Shown here: piece by piece, positions 37,854-45,575 of the stretch
Layout: each line of letters begins with the position of its first letter
Numbering within the stretch: the first letter of the stretch is position 1
Assembly: GCF_000960995.1 (NCBI RefSeq)
Contig: NZ_CP009434.1
Coordinates: 558,001-622,000 of the forward strand
Direction: 5' to 3'
DNA length: 64,000 nucleotides
From: Burkholderia glumae LMG 2196 = ATCC 33617
GTDB taxonomy: Bacteria > Pseudomonadota > Gammaproteobacteria > Burkholderiales > Burkholderiaceae
Notes under the pieces: generated by a model
Database searches by the model: none
The model's input: only the letters and a program-made list of their open reading frames with translations
What the model was told of the DNA's origin: nothing
Program-made: the position numbers and the translations under genes

Positions 37854-38618
37854 TCAGATCTGCTGCTGGCCGCCATCGACGAACAGTTCCGCACCGTTCA
37901 CGAAGCTCGCATCGTCCGAGGCCAGGAACAGCGCGGCGCTGGCGATTTCCTCCGGCTCGCCCAGGCGCTCCAGCGGAATCTGCGCGGCCAGATAATCGGC
38001 CAGCTCCTGCCGCTGCGCTTCGTCCTGGCCGGCCAGGTCGAGCAGGCCGGGCGTGCGCGTCGAGCCCGGGCTGAGGGTGTTGACGCGGATGCGTCGCGGC
38101 TTCAGGTCGAGAATCCAACTGCGGGCGAACGCGCGCACCGCCGCCTTCGAGGCCGAATAGACGCTGAACGCCGCGGTGCCCGAGCTGCCGGCCGTCGAGC
38201 CCGTGAGGATCACCGACGCGCCGTCGGCCAGCAGCGGCAGCGCCTTCTGCACCGTAAACAGCACGGCCTTCACGTTGCGATCGAAGGTGTCGTCGAAATG
38301 CGCCTCGGTGATCTCGCCGAGCGGCAGCATCGAGCCGCCGCCGGCGTTGGCGAACAGCACGTCGAGGCGGCCCTGTTCCTCGCGGATCCGCGCATACAGC
38401 GCATCGAGTTGGTCGAGCCGGGTGGAGTCCACGCGCAGGCCGGTGGCCGTGCCGCCGGCCGCGCGGATCGAGGCGACCGCCGCCTCGAGTTCGGCCTCAC
38501 GGCGGCCGGTCAGGTAGACCTGCGCGCCTTCGGCGGCGAAGCGCTGCGCGGTGGCGAGGCCGATGCCGCTGGTGGCGCCGGTGACGAGTGCGATCTTGTT
38601 GTCGAGCTTGCGTGCCAT
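37854..38618 (-). CDS. SDR-family oxidoreductase
   Basis: A 254-residue classical short-chain dehydrogenase/reductase. Rossmann motif TGATSGIG (about 12-19), NAG in LFANAGGG, catalytic Ser in LTGSTAGSSGTAAFSV with YSASK (Tyr/Lys), and a C-terminal FVNGAELFVDGGQQQ. An Arg after the second beta strand (LTGRR) suggests NADP(H) preference. The start at 38618 has AGGAG at 7 nt; longer frames upstream would run into the LysR intergenic region. It is divergent from a LysR gene 166 bp away, which probably controls it. Substrate unknown. Confidence 0.9.
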   Translation of the reverse strand: MARKLDNKIALVTGATSGIGLATAQRFAAEGAQVYLTGRREAELEAAVASIRAAGGTATGLRVDSTRLDQLDALYARIREEQGRLDVLFANAGGGSMLPLGEITEAHFDDTFDRNVKAVLFTVQKALPLLADGASVILTGSTAGSSGTAAFSVYSASKAAVRAFARSWILDLKPRRIRVNTLSPGSTRTPGLLDLAGQDEAQRQELADYLAAQIPLERLGEPEEIASAALFLASDDASFVNGAELFVDGGQQQI

Positions 38619-38742
38619 GATGATTCTCCTGGTTTCGATCCGTTCGGTCGGGGCGACGCCGCGGTTCGCGTTGGGCGCGGCGTGCCGTGTGCTGCTGCGA
38701 TGTAGGGAGAATATCGACCTGCTTATCTTTTCGAAATAGAAT

Positions 38743-38763
38743 GCATTGCAAACCAGCATTGCA
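38743..38763. promoter_or_regulatory. Direct repeat in the SDR/LysR divergent promoter region
   Basis: The octamer GCATTGCA occurs at 38743-38750 and 38756-38763 (13-bp period, just over one helix turn), 22 bp before the LysR ATG, in an AT-rich stretch of an otherwise GC-rich 166-bp divergent spacer. A palindrome TTTCGAAA lies 9 bp to the left. This is a plausible operator/autoregulatory site for the LysR protein, not a proven one. Confidence 0.4.
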
Positions 38764-38784
38764 TTTTTGAAATGATGAGCGCCG

Positions 38785-39702
38785 ATGTCGAAGCTGCCTG
38801 ATTTCGAGGGACTCGCGATGTTCGCCAAGGTGGCGGAGGAGGGTTCGTTCGCCGCGGCGGCGCGCGAGATGGGGGTGTCGGTGGCCACCGTGTCGCGTGG
38901 CGTGGCGCGGCTGGAGGACCGGCTCGGCGCGCGCCTTTTCAATCGCACCTCGCGCCAGCTTGCGCTGACGGAGTTCGGCAGGGCGCTCTGCGAGAAGGCC
39001 GGCGAGATCTACCGGCAGGCCGAGGCGGTCGAGGGGGCGGCGCGCGAGCTGTCGGTGCAGCCGCGCGGGCTGGTGCGGCTGGCCGTGCCGATGTCGTTCG
39101 GGCTGCGCTGGGTCGCGCCGCTGATGCCGGGCTTCTTTCGTCTATATCCGCAGGTGTCGGTCGATCTGCATCTGGCCGATGCCACCGTCGATCTGGTCGC
39201 CGAGGGCTTCGACGCGGCGCTGCGCATCGCCGCGCTGCCCGATTCGTCGCTGGTCGCGCGGCGCCTGTGCGCGGTCACGCAGTATCTGGTGGCCTCGCCC
39301 GGCTATCTCGCCCGCGAGGGGCGCCCCTCGCATCCGCGCGAGCTGAACGGGCGCGCCTGCCTGTCCTATGCCTATCGCGCGCACAGCGACGTCTGGCGCT
39401 TCACCAACCAGGCCGGCGACGAAGAGCCGGTGATGCCGGCCGGCCCGCTGCGCGTGACGAATTCGGATGCCTTGCTGCCGATGCTGCTCGAAGGGCTCGC
39501 GATCGCCGAGCTGCCCGAGTTCATCGCGAGCGAGTATCTGGCCGACGGCCGGCTCGAGGCGATTCTCACCGACTGGTCGCTCACGCGCGGCGGCCTTTAC
39601 TTCGTCACGCCTTCGGCGCGCGCGCGGCCCGCCAAGGTCAGCGCGCTGTCCGACTACTTCGCCGAGCACCTGAGCGAGCCGGCCTGGCGCTGGCCGAAAT
39701 GA
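38785..39702 (+). CDS. LysR-family transcriptional regulator
   Basis: A 305-residue LysR protein of the CrgA-like group. N-terminal winged helix-turn-helix (5-65): FEGLAMFAKVAEEGSFAAAA, SVATVSRGVARLEDRLGARL. Effector domain from about 92: LAVPMSFGLRWVAPLMPGFF, DAALRIAALPDSSLVARRL, LLEGLAIAELPEFIASEYL. It is divergent from the SDR gene, an arrangement common for this pair, and probably represses or activates it. The inducer is unknown. Confidence 0.92.
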   Translation: MSKLPDFEGLAMFAKVAEEGSFAAAAREMGVSVATVSRGVARLEDRLGARLFNRTSRQLALTEFGRALCEKAGEIYRQAEAVEGAARELSVQPRGLVRLAVPMSFGLRWVAPLMPGFFRLYPQVSVDLHLADATVDLVAEGFDAALRIAALPDSSLVARRLCAVTQYLVASPGYLAREGRPSHPRELNGRACLSYAYRAHSDVWRFTNQAGDEEPVMPAGPLRVTNSDALLPMLLEGLAIAELPEFIASEYLADGRLEAILTDWSLTRGGLYFVTPSARARPAKVSALSDYFAEHLSEPAWRWPK

Positions 39703-39768
39703 CGGCGGGCGGCGGCCGGCACCTGCCGGTCGTGCGGAGCCAGCGCATCGCTGCTGCCGGCCGCCGGC

Positions 39769-40020
39769 TCATTTCGGAGCCGCCGCGATGCGGTCGCGTT
39801 CCAAGGCGATTCGCACCGTCGTGGACGCCACATGCAGGGCGTGCTGCAGGATCGCCTCCATCGGCACGCCGGCGTCCAGATACGCCTGGACCGTCACGAC
39901 GGTAGGCTTTCGAGGCCGCGCTTGACCGGCCGGGCTCACGGTGATTTCGACCTCGGCGGGCTTGTTCGTCGTTGCCACGGTGACGTTGGTGCCCGATACG
40001 GTTGTCGCCAATTTTGCCAT
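39769..40020 (-). CDS. Small hypothetical protein
   Basis: An 83-residue protein, no signal peptide or membrane segment. N-terminal half is beta-prone and Thr/Val-rich (MAKLATTVSGTNVTVATTNK), the C-terminal half helical with repeated hydrophobic residues (MEAILQHALHVASTTVRIAL). The ATG at 40020 has GGAG about 14 nt upstream, and base composition fits coding. It lies convergent with the LysR gene. No family recognised; a small regulator or DNA-associated protein is conceivable only by size. Confidence 0.5.
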   Translation of the reverse strand: MAKLATTVSGTNVTVATTNKPAEVEITVSPAGQARPRKPTVVTVQAYLDAGVPMEAILQHALHVASTTVRIALERDRIAAAPK

Positions 40021-40338
40021 GCTCTCGTTTTTCTCCAGGTCTCCCACACTGCCTTGCGGCCCTCGTGGCGACTGAGTGGATGGGACGGCGCCCAGGCTGC
40101 GTCGCGCGTCCGATCCGGCCCCCGCGCCGGCATGTGCCTCGCGCTCGCTGCGCCGCGCCGCTGCCGGCGTCGCGGCGGCACCGCCCCGCAATATTACCCG
40201 TCGATGGCCGCGCGCCGCGCGCGCGACCCCGATTTCAGCGGCCCGCACCGCGCTTATCGGAGCGAGGCGAGGGCACCGCGTCCGGTCCGCCCGCCCGTAG
40301 GCCACCGGAATTGAAAAAAGGAAAGGCGCGCGCCTGCC

Positions 40339-40366
40339 CTTGAAATTTCTGCCAGGAACACTATCT
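40339..40366 (+). promoter_or_regulatory. Sigma32-like heat-shock promoter of the HSP20 operon
   Basis: CTTGAAA (40339-40345) is a perfect sigma32 -35 element; 13 nt later CACTATCT (40359-40366) agrees with CCCCATNT at 5 of 7 specified positions. It is correctly oriented about 125 nt upstream of the first of three small heat-shock genes. The rest of the interval 40021-40338 holds no recognisable gene. Confidence 0.55.
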
Positions 40367-40469
40367 TCCATTCCGCTCAGGCAGTCGCGCCGCTACCCGG
40401 CGCGCTGCGTGTTTCGATTTGTTTGCCCGCGGCACGGCAGACGGACTGGAGCGCGTAGGCCGGTTCGTC

Positions 40470-40492
40470 TTCCTGCTGCTTTCCAGGAGGAA
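40470..40492 (+). promoter_or_regulatory. Possible RNA-thermometer hairpin over the first HSP20 ribosome-binding site
   Basis: TTCCT (40470-40474) can pair with AGGAA (40488-40492), covering the 3' half of the AGGAGG ribosome-binding site at 40485-40490; the loop contains CTGCT-type pyrimidine-GCU sequence as in ROSE elements. The stem is short and weak, which suits a thermometer but could also be chance in a purine/pyrimidine-rich leader. Confidence 0.3.
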
Positions 40493-40942
40493 ATGACGAT
40501 GAGCGATCTCGAGTACGGGGCCGACCTTTTCCGGGAGTTCGACCGGCTGCAACGGCAGATGGCCGGCCTCTTCAGTGGTTTTCCTTCCAGCATCCGCGCC
40601 GGGCGCGCCGGAGACTTCCCGCCCGTCAACATCGGCTCGACCGACGACTCGATCGAGATCGTCGCGTTCGCGCCGGGTGTGGACCCGGCGAAGCTCGACG
40701 TGTCGATCGACAAGGGGCTGCTGACCATCAGCGGCGAGCGCTCCCGTGCACGGCCCGAAGCGGCCGGCGACGACTCGCGCGTCTACGCGCAGGAGCGGTT
40801 TTCGGGCGCCTTTAGGCGCGTCATCGAACTGCCGCGGCATGCGGACCCCGACAAGGTCACGGCACGGTACACCAATGGTTGCGTGACCGTGAGCATCGGC
40901 AAGCGGGAGACCTCGAAGCCGCGAGTCATTACCGTGCAATGA
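40493..40942 (+). CDS. HSP20-family small heat-shock protein (1)
   Basis: A 149-residue alpha-crystallin-type chaperone that holds unfolding proteins without ATP. The N-terminal arm holds FREFDRLQRQMAGLFSGFPS; the alpha-crystallin domain (about 45-140) holds NIGSTDDSIEIVAFAPGVDP, LLTISGER, and RVYAQERFSGAFRRVIELP. The usual NGVL motif reads NGCVTVSI. It ends with KPRVITVQ, which may carry the I/V-x-I/V oligomer-contact motif. A strong AGGAGG lies 2-8 nt before the ATG at 40493 (ATG 40499 is an alternative with better spacing). First of three tandem HSP20 genes. Confidence 0.92.
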   Translation: MTMSDLEYGADLFREFDRLQRQMAGLFSGFPSSIRAGRAGDFPPVNIGSTDDSIEIVAFAPGVDPAKLDVSIDKGLLTISGERSRARPEAAGDDSRVYAQERFSGAFRRVIELPRHADPDKVTARYTNGCVTVSIGKRETSKPRVITVQ

Positions 40943-40970
40943 AACCCGTCGCAGAACCGAGGAGGACATC

Positions 40971-41378
40971 ATGAACGACACGACAGCACTTGCAAGGAAG
41001 GACGACACGGCGCTGGCCCGGCGCGAAGACGGCGAGCCGCAGCGTCGCATCACGCTGACGCCGCCCGTGGATATCGTCGAGGACAGCCAGGGCATCACCC
41101 TGTGGGCCGATCTGCCCGGCGTGACGAAGGACCGGCTCGAGGTGAAGGTACACGACGGCAACCTGCACATCGAGGCAGAGGCGGTGGTTCCCACCCCGGC
41201 GGGGCTGCGCCTGCAGCACGCGGAGCTGGGCCAGCCGCACTTCGCTCGCGCCTTTTCGCTGGGGGCCGAGTTCGACGCGTCGAAAATCGACGCGAATCTG
41301 AAGGACGGCGTGCTGAAGCTGGCGATACCGCGCCGCGACGACGCCCGGCCGCGCCGCATCGAAGTGCGGACCAGCTGA
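40971..41378 (+). CDS. HSP20-family small heat-shock protein (2)
   Basis: A 135-residue alpha-crystallin protein, the shortest of the three. Domain at about 30-130: PPVDIVEDSQGITLWADLPG, VKVHDGNLHIEAEA, FARAFSLGAEFDASKIDANL and the canonical DGVLKLAIPRR. The N-terminal arm is short and charged, and the C-terminal tail ends RRIEVRTS. GAGGA at 40962-40966 precedes the ATG. It follows gene 1 after 28 nt, so they are co-transcribed; such pairs often co-assemble. Confidence 0.93.
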   Translation: MNDTTALARKDDTALARREDGEPQRRITLTPPVDIVEDSQGITLWADLPGVTKDRLEVKVHDGNLHIEAEAVVPTPAGLRLQHAELGQPHFARAFSLGAEFDASKIDANLKDGVLKLAIPRRDDARPRRIEVRTS

Positions 41379-41460
41379 CGCCGGCAGGTGCGCGGCAAAT
41401 GCCGCGAGGCAGCCGGGCGGCGGCCGGCCGCCCGGCTGCGATACCGCAGAGGAGGATACG

Positions 41461-42024
41461 ATGAACACCGACCTGAAGAAGTGGAATCCCTTCAAGTTCC
41501 TGCGTGGCGCGGGGCGCAAGCCCGACGCGGACAGCCCGGCCGGCACGCCGGCGGGCGAATCGTGGCGCGCTCCCTGGAGCGAGATGCCGAGGATTTTCTC
41601 GCGCGAACCGTGGCGTGCGGTCGAGGAGTTCTTCCACGATCCGTTCGCCGGACGCGGCGCGCTGGAGCGATGGTTTGGCGACTTCAGTTCATCACGCTTC
41701 CAGCCGCGTATCGACGTGGTCGATGAAGGACGGGTGCTGCGCGTGACCGCCGAGCTGCCCGGCATGGAGCGAGAGGAACTGAGCGTCACCGTCGAGGACG
41801 GAGCGCTCGTGCTGCGCGGCGAGAAAAAGCAGGACGTGCGCCGTGAGGAGGACGGCTGCTACCGGCTCGAGCGCGCCTATGGACGATTCGTGCGCACGAT
41901 TCCGATGCCGGAAAACGCGGACCCCGATCACACCCTGGCGAAGTTCGACAACGGGGTACTCACGCTGACCGTGCCGAAATCGGAGTCGACACGCGCCGCG
42001 AGCCGGACGATCGACATCGGCTAG
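41461..42024 (+). CDS. HSP20-family small heat-shock protein (3)
   Basis: A 187-residue alpha-crystallin protein with a long N-terminal arm (about 75 residues; WNPFKFLRGAGRK, VEEFFHDPFAG). Core domain: QPRIDVVDEGRVLRVTAELP, MEREELSVTVEDGALVLRGE, YRLERAYGRFVRTIPMPENA and FDNGVLTLTVPK. The C-terminal tail is short. GAGGA at 41452-41456 precedes the ATG. It is the last gene of the HSP20 operon, 82 nt after gene 2. Confidence 0.93.
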   Translation: MNTDLKKWNPFKFLRGAGRKPDADSPAGTPAGESWRAPWSEMPRIFSREPWRAVEEFFHDPFAGRGALERWFGDFSSSRFQPRIDVVDEGRVLRVTAELPGMEREELSVTVEDGALVLRGEKKQDVRREEDGCYRLERAYGRFVRTIPMPENADPDHTLAKFDNGVLTLTVPKSESTRAASRTIDIG

Positions 42025-43093
42025 CGGTTTGCTCCCCGGCCGAAGCACCGGCGCGGACCGTCCACGGTGATTCGGCCGGGCTCTCGTGCGGCCCGACGCG
42101 CCGCCACCGCGCTGCCGCCCGCCGCGGGCGAGGTTCCCGCCAAGGCTGCCGCGATCGCATCCGACGCCGCATCGGCGGCGCCGTTCCGCAAGAGCTTGCC
42201 GGCCCGATTGAAACAGGATGCCGCGCCGGGCAAGAACGGCGCGGCCCCCGCACCATACCCGGGCGGACATGAAAGCATGGGCAATAACAAATGGAATGAA
42301 GTTTCCATTCAGCTCCCGCTCCTGGTTGATTCATCTGTCGGATGGTTTGACATATTCCCGAAATATTTCTTCGAGTCGAATGGTGGCATTCAATTGCGCA
42401 TGCAATCGTTAATGCGGCTGGCGGTTCATGCTGATTTGGTGAAATCGAATCGTCAGGAGAATTCTATTTTCACGAATCCCTCGATTCTGATTCGAGGGAA
42501 TTAATCTCCGTCGAGCCGGCAATACATCCGTTTTCGACGGATTCGTAATGGAAGCCGGGGCTCGCCGACGCAAGCCATCCATGCGGTGTGCGCCGCCGCC
42601 CGCGCCTGGCCGATGCGGCGAACGCCTGAATCAGCATGGCCGGCGCCATCCACGCTTGCTTGCCGATGGCCTGGCAGCCGCCTGTTCGGGTTGGATCGGC
42701 CGTGGTAAGCACTCCACAGCACTGCGCTCATCAGCTGCCCGATTTCAGCAGGACGGCTGCCCGGATACCGAAATGCGCATGCAGGCATGCCGACCGTGCG
42801 CAACGCCATGATCGAATCCGGCACGCACTGGCACGATTCACTTCATTCGGCTTACTAAAACAAAGTGACTTGTCCGGGCATGCCGGGGCAAGTGCGGGGC
42901 CGGTGATATTGATATGCCAATCTGTTTGACGCACTGCACGATGCAGGAATAGATTTCTGCACATAGTCCGAGAGTTAAACGTGGCTGGCGGCTTTGATGT
43001 GAATATTGCCGTTATTCGAGTCGCGGATAAGCTTTCGTGCTATTCCATAAATAAGGCACCCGAATTTCAGATGTTCTCTTGGGGAGGTTTTCA
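42025..43093. other. Gene-poor, partly AT-rich interval
   Basis: About 1.07 kb without a secure gene. Composition falls sharply after about 42280, suggesting foreign or relaxed DNA. A 7-bp stem (CCCTCGA 42478-42484 / TCGAGGG 42492-42498, 7-nt loop) lacks a T-run. Near the right end TTGACG (42926-42931) and TAGATT (42950-42955), spaced 18 nt, form a weak sigma70-like promoter for the lipocalin-like gene at 43094, whose GGGGAGG ribosome-binding site is at 43081-43087. Confidence 0.4.
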
Positions 43094-44167
43094 ATGTTCA
43101 GATTTAATTTGCACAACTACGGGCGTGCCATCGCGGTGGCGGTGCTGCTAGCCAGTGCCGGCCCGGTGCTGGCTCAGACGGTTGGGACCTATCCGCCGAT
43201 CGAAACGGCGATCAGCCTTCCCAAAGACGAGACGTCGCACCGCCAGCCGGTTGAATGGTGGTACATGACCGGCCACCTTACCGGGGTCGATCCGCAGGGC
43301 GGACAACGCCAGTACGGCTTCGAGCTCGTCGTGTTCCAAGTGGTCGGCGTTGCGGGCCTCACGCCCGTCTACAGCTCGCATTTCGCCATCTCCGACTTGA
43401 ACCGCGGCCAGTTTTCGTTCGAGGAGCGGACTGCACCGGGCGGATTCTCGGTTCAGCCGGATCGTTTCGACCAGAACGTGCTCGGCTTCCAGATGGGCGG
43501 CAGTAGCGGTCAATACTATGCAAAGGCCAGCCGGTCCGATCTCGACTATGCGATCGATTTCAAATTGACGCAAAAGGTACCCGTCACGTTGAATGGCATC
43601 AATGGCATCGAGACGATGGGGACCTTCGTCTCTCCTTACTATTCGTACACCGCACTCGATACCAAGGGCACGCTCTGGGACCACGGCGTCCCTGTTCAAA
43701 TTACTGGCGGGGCTACCTGGTACGACCACGAATGGGCCAACTCGGTGCCCGGTACGGACGGCGGCGGCTGGACCTGGTTCGGCGTCAGCATGGCCGACAA
43801 CACGCAGTACAACTTGAGCTTCCTTCAGGACTCGACCGGCAAGGTCGTCAAGGCGATTGGCGTGAAAACGGCCAATGGCAGCTACGCGCCGATTCCGGAG
43901 GACCAGCTCGCCATGCAGGAAATCGGAACCTGGAAGAGCCCGCACACCGGCTACACGTATGCGCGGAGCTGGCGCCTGACGCTGCCTGGCGGAACGATTA
44001 CGGTTGTGCCGAAAATTCAGGATTCCGAGCTATCTGAGACCGGCCATCACTACTACTACGAAGGGCCGGCGAGTGTCACCGGCACCATCAATGGGCAGCC
44101 CGCGACCGGCAACGCCTATGCGGAAGTCAATCCTCACGGGGTGGAATCAGGCGTTCTCCTGCCCTGA
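43094..44167 (+). CDS. Exported CrtC/AttH lipocalin-like protein (1)
   Basis: A 357-residue secreted protein with a clear signal peptide (IAVAVLLASAGPVLAQ, cleavage near residue 28). The rest matches the CrtC/AttH double-lipocalin family: SLPKDETSHRQPVEWWYMTG at the start of the first barrel, YYSYTALDTKGTLW and WYDHEWANSVPGTDGGGWTW in the middle, and YYYEGPASVTGTINGQP at the end. The WWY and DHEW motifs are family hallmarks. Carotenoid hydratases (CrtC) belong here, but a carotenoid role is unlikely without other crt genes. The ATG at 43094 follows GGGGAGG. Paralogue of the next gene, 97 bp on. Confidence 0.75.
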   Translation: MFRFNLHNYGRAIAVAVLLASAGPVLAQTVGTYPPIETAISLPKDETSHRQPVEWWYMTGHLTGVDPQGGQRQYGFELVVFQVVGVAGLTPVYSSHFAISDLNRGQFSFEERTAPGGFSVQPDRFDQNVLGFQMGGSSGQYYAKASRSDLDYAIDFKLTQKVPVTLNGINGIETMGTFVSPYYSYTALDTKGTLWDHGVPVQITGGATWYDHEWANSVPGTDGGGWTWFGVSMADNTQYNLSFLQDSTGKVVKAIGVKTANGSYAPIPEDQLAMQEIGTWKSPHTGYTYARSWRLTLPGGTITVVPKIQDSELSETGHHYYYEGPASVTGTINGQPATGNAYAEVNPHGVESGVLLP

Positions 44168-44264
44168 GGCGGCCCGCGATGTCGCTGCCGTGCCCGATGA
44201 GCGGTCGCGCGCGATCGGCGTGCCGGCCAGCTCGCCTTACCTTTCTTACTCCATGGAGCATATG

Positions 44265-45323
44265 ATGCATTGGGATCACAAACTCGGTCGAATCGTTTTT
44301 CTGGCGGGCGCCTTGATGGTGGCCTTCGCTGCGCCGGCCGCGCACGCGCAAAGCTTCGAAACGCCCGCGCCGGTGTCCTTGCCAAAGGACGAGGCGCCCC
44401 ATCACAGCCAAGAAGAGTGGTGGTATTTCGTGGGCCATCTGAAAGGGGTCGACCCGAGCGGCAAGGAGCGCGAGTTCGGCTATGAAGTCACCGTCTTCCA
44501 AACCTGGCCGATTCCGTCGGGTGAGGCGAATTACACGTGGCACTTTGCCGTCACCGATGTCACCAACAAGCGCTTCCAGTCCGAGGAACGGGTGAGCTCC
44601 GCCGATATCCCGCGGCAGCTGGACAGCTTCTCCTTCACGAACGCCGATTGGTCGGTTGCCGGCAGTGCCCAGAACTATGCGATCAAGGCGAAGCTCGGTG
44701 ATGATCGCTACGGCATCGATCTTCAGACCAGCTCAGACCAGCCCTTCGTCCTTCATAACGGTAACGGCGTGGTTCCCTACATGCCGCTTAGCGATACATC
44801 CGCCTATTATTCGTCGACGGCGCTGCACACGACCGGGACGATCTATGACAACGGCGTCCCGATCAAGGTGACCGGGATTTCCTGGCAGGACCGGCAATGG
44901 TTCAATTTCAAGAATACGGGGGGATGGAATTGGTTTGCGATACAGCTCGACAACAATACCCAGTACATGCTGTATTTCCTCCAGAACTTTCCGGCGGGTG
45001 ACATCGTGTTGAGATACGGCACGAAGGTCACGAACGGCGTCGCCACGCCGGTCGATCCCAATACCCTGAGCCTCACCGTGCTCGATCACTGGACCAGCCC
45101 GAAGACCCTCTATACCTACCCCTCGAAATGGCAGATCGGCCTTCCCGAAGGCACGATGACGGTAACGCCGCTGGTGCAGAATCAGGAACTGAGCTGGCCG
45201 GGCCATCGGACCTACTTCGAGGGCGACTCCGCGATCGCCGGAACGCTCGATGGCCGGCCGGTGACGGGGCGTGGTTACACCGAAGTCAATCCCGCATTCG
45301 AGCCGCTCAGCTCGCTGCCCTGA
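44265..45323 (+). CDS. Exported CrtC/AttH lipocalin-like protein (2)
   Basis: A 352-residue paralogue of the preceding gene in tandem. Signal peptide IVFLAGALMVAFAAPAAHAQ, then SLPKDEAPHHSQEEWWYFVG, YYSSTALHTTGTIYDNG, WQDRQWFNFKNTGGWNWFAI and YFEGDSAIAGTLDGRPVTG. Key differences from copy 1 include DRQW for DHEW. In-frame ATGs at 44253, 44262 and 44265 are close; 44265 is chosen because GGAG at 44255-44258 is then at a usable distance. The pair probably acts together in the periplasm or outside the cell; ligand unknown. Confidence 0.75.
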   Translation: MHWDHKLGRIVFLAGALMVAFAAPAAHAQSFETPAPVSLPKDEAPHHSQEEWWYFVGHLKGVDPSGKEREFGYEVTVFQTWPIPSGEANYTWHFAVTDVTNKRFQSEERVSSADIPRQLDSFSFTNADWSVAGSAQNYAIKAKLGDDRYGIDLQTSSDQPFVLHNGNGVVPYMPLSDTSAYYSSTALHTTGTIYDNGVPIKVTGISWQDRQWFNFKNTGGWNWFAIQLDNNTQYMLYFLQNFPAGDIVLRYGTKVTNGVATPVDPNTLSLTVLDHWTSPKTLYTYPSKWQIGLPEGTMTVTPLVQNQELSWPGHRTYFEGDSAIAGTLDGRPVTGRGYTEVNPAFEPLSSLP

Positions 45324-45575
45324 TGGGGCGGATTCAAGCGCGGTCGCAACACCTTTAAGCGAGTAGGGGTTGCGCGAAGCGAACGGGTCGACGCCGATAG
45401 CCGCCGGCGGGGCGCGCAGCGATGTATGCTCCGCGAGCCCCGCCGCCTCGGACGCCGTTGATTCACCATCTCCTCGCACCACGTTACGCAGGAGTCCTTC
45501 AAGCCTCGCATTGCAGAAACTGGTGGCGCGGCGACAGCCGATGCCGTCGCCGCGTCGGGGCGGCCTGAGGCGTGC

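Noticed and set aside
42478..42498. 7-bp stem-loop considered as terminator of the HSP20 operon
   Set aside because: No T-run on either strand and 450 bp from the last HSP20 gene.
42277..42504. Possible 75-aa gene in AT-rich DNA
   Set aside because: No ribosome-binding site, no similarity, and it continues from an unrelated GC-rich frame; kept only as a remote possibility.
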